Source: an uncultured Lewinella sp. (GTDB taxonomy: Bacteria; Bacteroidota; Bacteroidia; Chitinophagales; Saprospiraceae). From it: a stretch of DNA of 42,270 nucleotides. Made by a program: the position numbers and the translations under genes. Shown here piece by piece: positions 17,338 to 25,050 of this stretch (positions are counted from its first letter, which is position 1; each line of letters begins with the position of its first letter). The notes under the pieces were generated by a model. It searched no databases. It was not told the origin of the DNA and saw only the letters and a list, made by a program, of their open reading frames with translations. The stretch is taken from the NCBI GenBank assembly GCA_913057785.1, contig CAJXPD010000059.1:1-42270 (forward strand), read 5' to 3'.

Positions 17338-18252
17338 ATGAAAAGGAATTTGGTAAATCCATTTCTCTTTGCGCTTATTCTTTGTTTAGGTTTGAGCTCC
17401 TGCGCAGAAGCTCCTAAAAACATCGTTGAGACAGCTACCGCTACAGAATCTTTAACTACCCTAGTTTCAGCACTACAAGCTGGTGAGCTCGTAGAGACTT
17501 TAAATGGTGAAGGGCCCTTTACGGTCTTTGCACCTACCAATGATGCCTTCGCCGCTTTGCCTGAAGGCACGCTGGAGAATCTGTTGAAACCTGAAAATAA
17601 AGAACAATTACAGGCGATCTTGAAATATCACGTTGTGGCTGGCAACATTTTATCTTCAGCCTTATCCGATGGCCAAAAAGCCGCTACGGTACAAGGTGAA
17701 GAAATAACCGTTGATTTATCTGATGGCGTAAAAATCAATGGAGCCACTGTTACATCGGCAGATATCTCTACGGCTAATGGTACGGTACACATTATCGACC
17801 AAGTGATCCTACCTCCTTCCATGACAGCAGAGGAGCCTAAAACCATCGTTGATTTGGCAGTAGGTACCGAAAACCTATCTACCCTAGTAGCCGCAGTTCA
17901 GGCTGGTGGTCTGGTAGAAACACTTAGCGGCGACGGCCCTTTTACTGTCTTTGCGCCTACCGACGAAGCTTTTGCAGCTCTTCCTGAAGGTTTATTAGAA
18001 GATTTATTGAAACCAGAAAACAAGGATAAGTTAGTTAGTATTCTAACTTACCATGTGGTAGGTGCCAAGGTCATGTCTACCGATTTGTCGGACGGACAGA
18101 AAGCAGCTACCGTACAAGGCGAGGAAATCTCCGTTGATTTATCTGATGGGGTAAAAATAAGCGGTGCCACGGTGGTGACTCCGGATGTAGAGGCATCTAA
18201 TGGGGTAGTACATGTGATTAACCAGGTTATCCTACCCCCATCCATGCAATAA
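17338..18252 (+). CDS. lipoprotein with two FAS1 (fasciclin) domains
   Basis: A 304-residue lipoprotein: signal peptide with lipobox LGLSSC (Cys22), then two FAS1 domains at about 29-161 and 170-302. Each shows [11 protein letters not shown] or [11 protein letters not shown], [15 protein letters not shown] and the closing VILPPSM. FAS1 domains mediate adhesion and matrix binding on the cell surface. The two copies are very similar (for example [17 protein letters not shown] in both), pointing to an internal duplication, and are separated by only about eight residues. No transmembrane anchor beyond the lipid is present. A terminator follows 30 bases after the stop. Confidence 0.93.
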   Translation: MKRNLVNPFLFALILCLGLSSCAEAPKNIVETATATESLTTLVSALQAGELVETLNGEGPFTVFAPTNDAFAALPEGTLENLLKPENKEQLQAILKYHVVAGNILSSALSDGQKAATVQGEEITVDLSDGVKINGATVTSADISTANGTVHIIDQVILPPSMTAEEPKTIVDLAVGTENLSTLVAAVQAGGLVETLSGDGPFTVFAPTDEAFAALPEGLLEDLLKPENKDKLVSILTYHVVGAKVMSTDLSDGQKAATVQGEEISVDLSDGVKISGATVVTPDVEASNGVVHVINQVILPPSMQ

Positions 18253-18281
18253 TACACAAATTGATATCTTGATAGAATTGG

Positions 18282-18308
18282 AGCCTGAGGAATGACTTTC
18301 TTCAGGCT
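18282..18308. terminator. terminator between FAS1 lipoprotein and rhodanese genes
   Basis: AGCCTGAGGAA (18282-18292) pairs with TTCTTCAGGCT (18298-18308), 11 bases with one wobble, around a 5-base loop. T-rich sequence TCATTCTT follows on the plus strand. It sits between two convergent genes and may serve both. Confidence 0.7.
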
Positions 18309-18338
18309 TCATTCTTGTAATTTGCTGGTGGCTGACAC

Positions 18339-18722
18339 CTACTTATTCGCCCACCCCAAGTATCCGCCATCCAATTCATAGACCTGATTAAACCCCAATT
18401 CCTTCAACTTTGCTAGGGTTTGCCCACTTCGGCCTTCTGGCGCTCCCGCTTGGCAATACACCATCACCGGTTTCTTCTTATCCAGTTTAGCTAATTCCGT
18501 GTCAAAGTCATCCCCATAGAAGTCGATATTCATGGCATCCTTGATGGCTCCACCGGCAAACTCTTCTGCGGTGCGCACATCTACGAGTTGCACATCTTGG
18601 AGTGATTCTAACTTTTCAGAAAAAGTATTTACATCAACCTTTTCGGCTACAGGCATTTCGGTAGCCGTGGAGCAGGCGAGAAAAAGACAAAGTAGACTAA
18701 GAGAAAAGATGCGAGAGATCAT
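18339..18722 (-). CDS. rhodanese-domain lipoprotein with extended active loop
   Basis: A 127-residue lipoprotein (signal peptide with FLAC, Cys17) carrying one rhodanese homology domain: VQLVDVRTAEEFAGGAIKDAMNIDF (CH2A motif) and KKPVMVYC...GRSGQTLAKLKELGF...LDGGYLGW. Rhodanese-family proteins transfer sulfur or bind oxyanions through a cysteine. Here the loop from catalytic Cys90 to Arg98 is C-QAGAPEG-R, that is C-X7-R, while single-domain rhodaneses have C-X4-R and Cdc25-like ones C-X5-R. The three residues APE look like an insertion into an otherwise typical CQAGGRSG loop. Whether it still has sulfurtransferase activity is uncertain. It is the first gene after a convergent terminator and is followed on the upstream side by the sensor kinase. 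Confidence 0.85.
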   Translation of the reverse strand: MISRIFSLSLLCLFLACSTATEMPVAEKVDVNTFSEKLESLQDVQLVDVRTAEEFAGGAIKDAMNIDFYGDDFDTELAKLDKKKPVMVYCQAGAPEGRSGQTLAKLKELGFNQVYELDGGYLGWANK

Positions 18723-18793
18723 AGTATTATATTTTTTCGAAGAATTGGTGCGATGTAACTCGATTTATAGGTTCTTTCCCCGGAAAGCGGCCA

Positions 18794-20722
18794 TTAGCCA
18801 AGGGCATACTTTCCTAGGTTATACCGTTGGAAACGAATCAAGGTTTGATAGCCTTGATTGGTCGAGACAGTAACTTGGCCTTTCAATTTTTTACTCAAAA
18901 TTTTAACTAATTCCGTCCCAAAGGAAGTTGATGATCGCTTCCTGGTCTGATCAACCAGCCCTACCCCGTTGTCAGCCACCTGTAAGCATAAAAGCTCTTC
19001 ACTGTTGATCCACAACTTAATTTCAATTACGCCTTCTTTATCCCCTGGAAAGGCATGTTTTAATGCATTGGTTAACAATTCGTTGATCACTAAACCCAAG
19101 GGGACCGCGGAATCCACATCCAAAGGAGGTATCTGAATGGATGTCTTGACCTTAATGCGCTCTTCTACACCAAAAGAAGCCAACAATTGATCTGTTAGGT
19201 CTTTCACGTAGTCCTCCATTCGCACCGATGCCAAATTCTCCCCTAGATATAACCTTTGATGAATAAGGCCAATAGTTTGGACACGATTTCGGCCATCTGC
19301 CACAGCATTTAGAGCTGCGGGGTCTTGAATATAGTCCGCCTGCAGATTTAACAAGCTGGATAAAACCTGTAGATTATTATTCACCCGATGATGGATCTCC
19401 TTGATTAAAAATTCCTTTTCCTCATTTCTCTGTTCGAGCACTTGATTCGATCTTCTTTTAATGAGATAAGCCCGCCAAAGAGCAATGGCACTCCATGCCA
19501 AGAGAATAACAATAGCGATGGCGAAGGAAAGTTCTTTTTGCTTCTGACGAATAGCCTCTTCTTGCTTTTCCGTTTGGTACTTGGCTTGCATTTCGGACTG
19601 CAAACGATCTGCTCTCTCGGTAAAGAAACTGTCTCTCAGGCTGGAATAAGTCGACATATGTTGCAGTGCAGTGTCATATTGGCCCAGGCCCTTATGTGCC
19701 ACACTCAGCTCCCGATAAATCTCGTGAAAATAGTAGTTATGAACTCGTTCAAATTTGGTCTTCATAGCCGCTTCAAACTGGGCGATGGCGAGTTCATGCT
19801 GCCCTTGTTTGTTGTATAGTCTCCCTGAGCCGATGTAGGGAAAAGTCTCTAGGTTTTTGTCCTTATATACCTTAGCATATTCAATGGCTTTCTGATAAAA
19901 CTGCCGTGCCTTTTCGAAGGCACCTTGCTCCTGGTAAATATCTGCCATGAAGGTATTGGTGTAGATCAGATCGATATTGAAGTTATTCTTCAAGGCAATG
20001 GCTGCGCAGGTCTTGTAATGATACAGGGCTTCCTCAAAACGTTTTGCGCCCTTATAATTATTCCCCATTACCAAATGATAATAACCCTTTAATTCATCCG
20101 GCGCCTCAGGTGCTGTACTGTACACTGCTCTTTTCATGATGGCAATCCCCTCTTCGAATCTGTCCATCTTGAAGTATAGCTTACCCAATCCAATAAAGGC
20201 TTTGTCCAGCCCAATTTTATCATCCGACGATTCAAAGAGGCGAAGCGCCTGGAAGATTTCTCGAGTCGCCTTTTCAAATTCACCATTGTTTTCAGCCATG
20301 TAGCCCAACCTAAGATGGCCCTGTGCCTCGCCCGCAGGATGATTCTTCTTGCGGAATAGTCCGATAGCCTGCGTAGCATAGTATCTCGCAGAATCCTGGT
20401 TCATATAGCTATCGTAGTTGTGACTGATTTCAATCATGGCATATCCCATCCGGATCGGATCACCCAAGTGCTCTCCCAACTGTAAGGCCTCAAAGCCATA
20501 GGCCTTGGCTTTTTCCAGATCTTGCCAATTCAGCAAGTCTGCTAGTTCAATTAAAACATCTAGCCTTCTTTCTCCTTCTGGCAATGTTTCCAACAAGCTC
20601 AGCAAACTATCCGATGGGGTGCCATGAGCATGGATAGACGTGAAGGAAAGAAGCTGAAGCAGCAACAGAAGTCCTAAAAAGGATGACCACCGGTATGGCT
20701 TAAGATGGAATAGCTTTTTCAT
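18794..20722 (-). CDS. TPR-containing sensor histidine kinase (HisKA_2)
   Basis: A 642-residue protein: a signal peptide (WSSFLGLLLLLQLLSFTSIHA), about seven tetratricopeptide-type helix pairs over residues 50-385 (for example YHLVMGNNYKGAKRFEEALYHY), and one membrane helix (LSFAIAIVILLAWSAIALWRAY). The cytoplasmic kinase follows, with EIHHRVNNNLQVLSSLLNLQ (HisKA_2, phospho-acceptor His in the HHR, about 444-445) and a HATPase domain with NELLTNALKHAF and DNGVGL. The TPR part is therefore periplasmic, presumably the sensor. Partners of this class are often response regulators encoded elsewhere, and none lies in this window. An alternative start four codons upstream (20734) is less likely because MKKLF begins the signal peptide. 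Confidence 0.9.
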   Translation of the reverse strand: MKKLFHLKPYRWSSFLGLLLLLQLLSFTSIHAHGTPSDSLLSLLETLPEGERRLDVLIELADLLNWQDLEKAKAYGFEALQLGEHLGDPIRMGYAMIEISHNYDSYMNQDSARYYATQAIGLFRKKNHPAGEAQGHLRLGYMAENNGEFEKATREIFQALRLFESSDDKIGLDKAFIGLGKLYFKMDRFEEGIAIMKRAVYSTAPEAPDELKGYYHLVMGNNYKGAKRFEEALYHYKTCAAIALKNNFNIDLIYTNTFMADIYQEQGAFEKARQFYQKAIEYAKVYKDKNLETFPYIGSGRLYNKQGQHELAIAQFEAAMKTKFERVHNYYFHEIYRELSVAHKGLGQYDTALQHMSTYSSLRDSFFTERADRLQSEMQAKYQTEKQEEAIRQKQKELSFAIAIVILLAWSAIALWRAYLIKRRSNQVLEQRNEEKEFLIKEIHHRVNNNLQVLSSLLNLQADYIQDPAALNAVADGRNRVQTIGLIHQRLYLGENLASVRMEDYVKDLTDQLLASFGVEERIKVKTSIQIPPLDVDSAVPLGLVINELLTNALKHAFPGDKEGVIEIKLWINSEELLCLQVADNGVGLVDQTRKRSSTSFGTELVKILSKKLKGQVTVSTNQGYQTLIRFQRYNLGKYALG

Positions 20723-20892
20723 ATGACTAGTCACAAAGTAATGGCTGATCTCATCCCAAATTACAGAATTAGTTTCAGTATTGGATTAAGTAGTGTAACA
20801 ATAGGTCCTGCCGTTTTCTCTTAGCATTCGGATACCTTCAGGTGAATTACTATTTTCGATTTGGAGTTTCGTCAAACCACCCTTAGGCTAAA

Positions 20893-22041
20893 ATGCCTTT
20901 GCATAGTATAAATGACTATTACATCACCTCCTGTTTTATGACATTATTTGCACTATTTCTATGGTTTAAGGCGGGCATAAGTTTTATGCTGAGCATAGCC
21001 TTGGCTTTACTTAGTGCCGAAAAGAACAGGTGGGGAAATATTTATCTTAGTCTTTGCTATTTAGGTTACACCTTATTTGCGTTGGATGATGGACTAGGAA
21101 CTTTGCGCTACCTGGATCATCCATCAGACTATTGGCAGGTTTTAAACTTCCCGATCTTCCTCACTCCCCTATGGCTTTACCTAGCCATTCGTCATTATTC
21201 AAATCAAGAGACCTATCCGCCACGCTGGGTAATCGCGCTTTTACTGATCCCTTTTTTATTTCGTATACTGACTTGGGATGTGATTGATGGGCTCCCTACC
21301 TTTCACTTACCGATGACTTTGGTCGAGGATACCGTGCTATTGTTGTTTCTAATTATAGTGGCAATCCTCTCCTTCGGCCAACTATCGCTACACACAAGGC
21401 GCTTGCAGAGCTTCTACTCTGATCTTGCACCAGTGAACCTATCTTGGCTATTTCGCTTTTTGATCGGGTTTATCCTCATTCGATCTATGTCTTTGCTGAT
21501 CTCCTCCTCCAGATCAAACCTTGGTCTAGTCATTTTCGCAGATTTCGCAGACTTCATCATCTTACTTTACCTAGCTTACCATAGTATCAGGCAAAAAGAA
21601 GTATTTCCTACGGAAGCACGATCCGTCTTGCACTTGAAAGAGTCCAATGCTCCTGAGTCAAAGGGCGGGAAGAAAAATGCCCCCAAAGAAGATATCAAGA
21701 TGCAAGAGACTAAAGCCCTTGTGTTGGATATAATGGAGAAACAGAAACCTTATCTAAATCCCGAACTAACACTCCCTGAACTGGCTCAACTATCTTCTAT
21801 GAAGACCAATGAACTTTCTCACTTTCTAAACGAATGTCTAGGTGAGAATTTCTATAGCCTGGTCAACCGCTACCGTGTAGAGGAGAGCAAAAGACTGCTT
21901 GCAGATTCCAAGTTTCAGCATCTTTCCATCCTCGGTGTAGCTATGGAGGCCGGGTTTAATTCCAAAACAGCCTTTAACACCAACTTTAAAAGAATTACTC
22001 AGCAAACCCCGTCCGCCTTCCGAAAAATGCATCAGCACTAA
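20893..22041 (+). CDS. membrane-anchored AraC-family regulator (3 of 4)
   Basis: A 382-residue protein of the same plan as the other AraC genes here: seven hydrophobic segments in residues 10-245 (CFMTLFALFLWF, FMLSIALALL, FLTPLWLYLAI, WVIALLLIPFLF, TVLLLFLIIVAIL, FLIGFILIRSMSLLI, IILLYLAY). A charged linker (SNAPESKGGKKNAPKED) follows, and then the double HTH with LPELAQLSSMKTNELSHFLNE, YRVEESKRLLADSKFQHLSILGVAMEAGFNSK and TPSAFRKMH, the last parts being the AraC signature. It begins at ATG 20893 and is divergent from the TPR kinase gene across 170 bases, so the two could share a control region. The target is unknown; the secreted protease gene follows on the same strand after 126 bases. Confidence 0.88.
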   Translation: MPLHSINDYYITSCFMTLFALFLWFKAGISFMLSIALALLSAEKNRWGNIYLSLCYLGYTLFALDDGLGTLRYLDHPSDYWQVLNFPIFLTPLWLYLAIRHYSNQETYPPRWVIALLLIPFLFRILTWDVIDGLPTFHLPMTLVEDTVLLLFLIIVAILSFGQLSLHTRRLQSFYSDLAPVNLSWLFRFLIGFILIRSMSLLISSSRSNLGLVIFADFADFIILLYLAYHSIRQKEVFPTEARSVLHLKESNAPESKGGKKNAPKEDIKMQETKALVLDIMEKQKPYLNPELTLPELAQLSSMKTNELSHFLNECLGENFYSLVNRYRVEESKRLLADSKFQHLSILGVAMEAGFNSKTAFNTNFKRITQQTPSAFRKMHQH

Positions 22042-22167
22042 AGTTGTTCGCCTAGATACAGACGAACAGCCCCATGGCTAGTTTCCCATACCTTTCGGCG
22101 GTGTTGCAAAATCTGAAAAGACTAAGCATTGCACTGCATCATCATTTATTAACCAAACCCGGCAAAC

Positions 22168-22941
22168 ATGAAATATATCACAATCATTGGAATCTTCTCG
22201 ATACTGCTGTTCTCCACTGCTAGTACCCTTCACACCCCGCCTATCGTCATTAGGCACGATAAGTCTGATGCCGAATACATCAAGTTAGCCGAGCAATTCA
22301 AACCCTACATGTGCCATCTCAACTTACCAGATTGCGAGGGAACCATCATCGCTGAACAATGGGCCATTACCGCTGCCCACTGCGCTATCGAGATCAAAAA
22401 GAAATTGGAAAAGGGTAAAAAGCATTGTGTCATCATGAACGATAAGAAAGTGGAAGTGCAAGAGGTCATTATCCACCCAAAGTGGAAAGATGAGGGTTAT
22501 CATGACATGGCGCTAATCAAATTTCAAGAACGCCCGAAGGCCACTCAATTGGCTAAATTGTACACCGACGGGGATGAACTAGGACAGGTCACCTACTTCG
22601 TAGGGAAAGGATATACTGGCAATGGCATTAAGGGCATTGAAAAAACCTATGGACAATTGCGGGCAGCGACCAATAGGGTGAAAAGTGTGAACGAGTTTTG
22701 GCTCGCTTGGGAATTTGATGACCCCAGGAAATCATCGAATCAGCTAACAGACTATGAGGGAATCAGTGGCCCTGGGGATAGTGGCGGACCTGCTTTCATA
22801 ATTCGAGATGACGAGATCTACGTAGCGGGAATAAGTTCCTTTCAAGATCACGATGGAGTAGAAGGTATCTATGGAGTGACGGAATACTATACAAGGGTAT
22901 CTCAATACATTAATTGGATACGAGATCAAATCAGACATTAG
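22168..22941 (+). CDS. secreted trypsin-like serine protease (S1)
   Basis: A 257-residue exported protein with a signal peptide at residues 1-20 (YITIIGIFSILLFSTAS). The complete S1 triad is visible: TAAHC (His71), HDMALIKF (Asp113) and GPGDSGGP (Ser205). The trypsin-fold core is short and has no propeptide. The stretch between residues 155 and 200 has a lysine- and asparagine-rich insert (GIEKTYGQLRAATNRVK). The segment before the specificity serine reads TDYEGIS, so I cannot infer trypsin-like specificity. Cysteines are scarce, so it lacks several classic disulfides. There is no type IX secretion tail at the C-terminus. Probably periplasmic or extracellular. Confidence 0.9.
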   Translation: MKYITIIGIFSILLFSTASTLHTPPIVIRHDKSDAEYIKLAEQFKPYMCHLNLPDCEGTIIAEQWAITAAHCAIEIKKKLEKGKKHCVIMNDKKVEVQEVIIHPKWKDEGYHDMALIKFQERPKATQLAKLYTDGDELGQVTYFVGKGYTGNGIKGIEKTYGQLRAATNRVKSVNEFWLAWEFDDPRKSSNQLTDYEGISGPGDSGGPAFIIRDDEIYVAGISSFQDHDGVEGIYGVTEYYTRVSQYINWIRDQIRH

Positions 22942-23077
22942 ACTCGAAAAGTTTCCTATATCAGGTAGATCTTCACTCTGCATTTGAGTAGCAATAAGCC
23001 CCCCTGAACAATATTGGCCAGACTTAGTTTTACGTAAGGCTATAGGGCCCGTATAATGCTCAGTAAGATTTCAGGCA

Positions 23078-23983
23078 ATGAGGCAAGAATTCCTTTATTT
23101 TAGATTACTCTCTGCACATACCAAGCATCGCAGCGAGCAAATCATTGTACGCATCGCTATTCTGAGTTTCTTGCTACATCTCCTGCTGATTTTCTTTGTA
23201 GATTTTCACTGGGTAGATCTACCTGATCCTTCTAGGTTGTTGAGTGATCCTATCACCGCTATATACACTCCCTTTTCCTTTATACTGGTATACGAGGTTT
23301 ACCTGGTAGTTTACTATCTCCCAAAATCCATTACGACTTACATTGGAAAACAGTATGAGATCATCACTCTTATCATTATCAGAAGGATATTTAAGGATAT
23401 TTCCAATCTAGAATTGACTGGGGATTGGTTTTCTGTGAAGTACAATATTCAGTTCACTTTTGATATCCTGGCTACGATCATTTTGTTCTTCCTCATCTTG
23501 GTATTCTATAGGCTGAATAAACAGCGGGAAAATTGGCAAAAACCCAGTCTCCCTCCAACTTCTGCCATGGAAAAATTTATTCGACGTAAAAAACTCATTG
23601 CCATTTTACTCGTTCCCATTTTTTTGTTACTTGCTGTATTTGTTTTTGGCCGTTGGGTGTATGAAAGTTTCTTCTCCATTGACCAGATCGTAGATTCCCT
23701 TCGGAATGTCAATAACATCTTCTTTAATGAATTCTTTACCATCCTGATCCTAACAGATGTATTATTGTTATTGACTTCTTTTTTCCATACGGACCAATTC
23801 AGCACGGTCATTAGAAACTCTGGTTTCCTGATTTCCACCATCTTGATCCGCTTATCTTTCGGAGCGGAGGGCTGGTTAAATGTTACACTAATTATTGTGG
23901 CAGTCTTGTTTGGTGTACTGATACTTGCCATTCATAATCAATACGAAAAACTTGATCAGTCCACCACAAAAGAGGAGAGTTAA
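23078..23983 (+). CDS. unrecognised multi-spanning membrane protein
   Basis: A 301-residue integral membrane protein that I cannot assign. Hydrophobic segments: IAILSFLLHLLLIFFVDF (27-44), AIYTPFSFILVYEVYLVVYYL (61-81), FDILATIILFFLILVFY (about 128-145), LIAILLVPIFLLLAVFVFG (about 172-190), FFTILILTDVLLLLTSFF (about 218-236), GFLISTILIRLSF (about 247-260) and LNVTLIIVAVLFGVLILAI (267-285). About seven helices in all, with a charged cytoplasmic tail (YEKLDQSTTKEES). Conserved-looking elements include KSITTYIGKQYE and RNSGFLISTILIR. It follows the protease gene by 136 bases, but there is no evidence of a shared function. The length and regular helices argue for a real gene. Confidence 0.75.
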   Translation: MRQEFLYFRLLSAHTKHRSEQIIVRIAILSFLLHLLLIFFVDFHWVDLPDPSRLLSDPITAIYTPFSFILVYEVYLVVYYLPKSITTYIGKQYEIITLIIIRRIFKDISNLELTGDWFSVKYNIQFTFDILATIILFFLILVFYRLNKQRENWQKPSLPPTSAMEKFIRRKKLIAILLVPIFLLLAVFVFGRWVYESFFSIDQIVDSLRNVNNIFFNEFFTILILTDVLLLLTSFFHTDQFSTVIRNSGFLISTILIRLSFGAEGWLNVTLIIVAVLFGVLILAIHNQYEKLDQSTTKEES

Positions 23984-24044
23984 GTCTAATGGAGCTGGTC
24001 GGAGCAGCTACTGAGCTAGGAAGGCTTACTAATGTGTCTGCCTC

Positions 24045-24182
24045 ATGCTTAAGGATTTCGAAATCGCGCGAGTACTATTCATTTTGTTGTCAACAGGATG
24101 TAAGTGTAATAGCAAAGAAACTTACATCCCGCTGACAACATGCACCACCATAGACAGTAGCAAGATTCAATTCCTCCAATAA
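24045..24182 (+). CDS. possible 45-residue lipoprotein
   Basis: An ATG at 24045 opens 45 codons ending in TAA at 24180. The product starts MLKDFEIARVLFILLSTGC and continues with several cysteines (C19, C21, C33) and the tail SSKIQFLQ. The hydrophobic VLFILL followed by STGC is lipobox-like, although the -3 residue is Ser and the amino end has little net charge. The 21-base inverted repeat at 24085-24140 falls inside it, which may instead mean this is a structural element. Without homologues it is only a candidate. Confidence 0.28.
   Translation: MLKDFEIARVLFILLSTGCKCNSKETYIPLTTCTTIDSSKIQFLQ
24085..24140. repeat. 21-base inverted repeat (hairpin) between convergent genes
   Basis: The arm at 24085-24105 (TGTTGTCAACAGGATGTAAGT minus its last base shows the core) pairs with 24120-24140 across a 14-base loop. 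There are 21 paired positions; two are G-U on the minus strand and A-C on the plus strand, so the minus-strand RNA forms the better stem. There is no T-tract after either arm, so it is not a normal intrinsic terminator. It could be a repeat element, an RNA processing site or part of an unknown small RNA. Confidence 0.75.
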
Positions 24183-24203
24183 GGGAACAGAACCGCTGCG
24201 TAT

Positions 24204-24698
24204 CTATTCGGGAGTGGAGCGCTCGTAGCTAAATCCACCACCGCCTTGATTTGACCAGCTGGTGAATTGGACCTGTAAAAAGATCTTCTCCTCTACCAGC
24301 TGAAGGACTAATTCCTTACCCACCACATCCTTTGGTTTCCCAACAGCCGATCGGAAGGTTCTGAAATCTAGGTCGTCAATTTCATCGATCGAACCGATTG
24401 CCCATAGCGTCCCTTTGGGACTACTTCCTGATGCTGCTTGACTTTCAGATTTTACATTGTAGATCTGCCCTCCTCCATTATCTCTGGTAATCCATACCAA
24501 GTCCGTAATTCGATCTTGATTTTCTTCGAGGGTAGGGTCAGCAGCATTCGCTTTACTGAAGGTAATTGCATTACCGACCCAGACGGTTCGTTCTACTTCC
24601 GTGCCCGATTCTGGGGAAGGGTCGCCTAAGCTGTCTTTCGTGCATGCAAAGGAAAATGTAAGTAGAGTCAGTACGGCGATGGATTTTATTAATTGCAT
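24204..24698 (-). CDS. small Bacteroidota lipoprotein, function unknown
   Basis: A 164-residue lipoprotein with the lipobox FSFAC (Cys19) after the hydrophobic IAVLTLLTFSFA. The mature part is acidic, with a predicted beta-rich body: ERTVWVGNAITFSKANAA, DLVWITRDNGGGQIYN, KELVLQLVEEKIFLQVQFTSWS. It ends in a GGGGFSYERSTPE tail. The C-terminal motif FTSW...GGGFSYxR recurs in uncharacterised secreted proteins of Bacteroidota and other bacteria, and I know of no function for it. Position divergent to the TonB receptor gene; the start ATG at 24696-24698 fits a signal peptide. Confidence 0.75.
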   Translation of the reverse strand: MQLIKSIAVLTLLTFSFACTKDSLGDPSPESGTEVERTVWVGNAITFSKANAADPTLEENQDRITDLVWITRDNGGGQIYNVKSESQAASGSSPKGTLWAIGSIDEIDDLDFRTFRSAVGKPKDVVGKELVLQLVEEKIFLQVQFTSWSNQGGGGFSYERSTPE

Positions 24699-25050
24699 AA
24701 GTTGGACTGTATTTTATGATGCTAAACTCAACGCCATACAAATGGTTTATGGAAAAAATAGCTTAGAGCAAAAAGCGGACAGAAACGAGGTCTGAAATAT
24801 TGGCTCAGACTACTCATCTCAAGCAGTGTACCCAAATTTCCGTCATTGACGAAGTCTCCGTACACCAACCCATACGTCCCAAAACCTATATTTTCCTGGT
24901 CATTTAGCCCCTAATGGCTAGCTCTGCCTCCCATTCTCCCCAGAAGTGGCCCATTCCCACCATTAATTTTTATCGTAAACATTTTGCCCCTAATCTTGTA
25001 GCCAGGTCCACAGGACATTCTTAAAAACTCAAAGTAAATGACTCGCTATT
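24699..25050. other. 352-base divergent intergenic region, no gene seen
   Basis: This gap separates the lipoprotein (minus) and the TonB receptor (plus), so it should hold two promoters. I see only a weak 6-base dyad, GTCTGA (24790-24795) with TCAGAC (24805-24810). TAATCTTG at 24991-24998 is one base from the Bacteroidota -7 consensus, but no TTTG lies at the proper upstream distance. There is no convincing small ORF. Confidence 0.5.

Noticed and set aside
19442..19819. 125-residue plus-strand ORF inside the TPR kinase gene
   Set aside because: It is antisense to clear TPR and membrane-helix coding sequence, without independent evidence.
23506..23931. 141-residue minus-strand ORF inside the membrane protein gene
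   Set aside because: It is the antisense reading of hydrophobic codons and gives a lysine/asparagine/serine-rich product with no fold signature.
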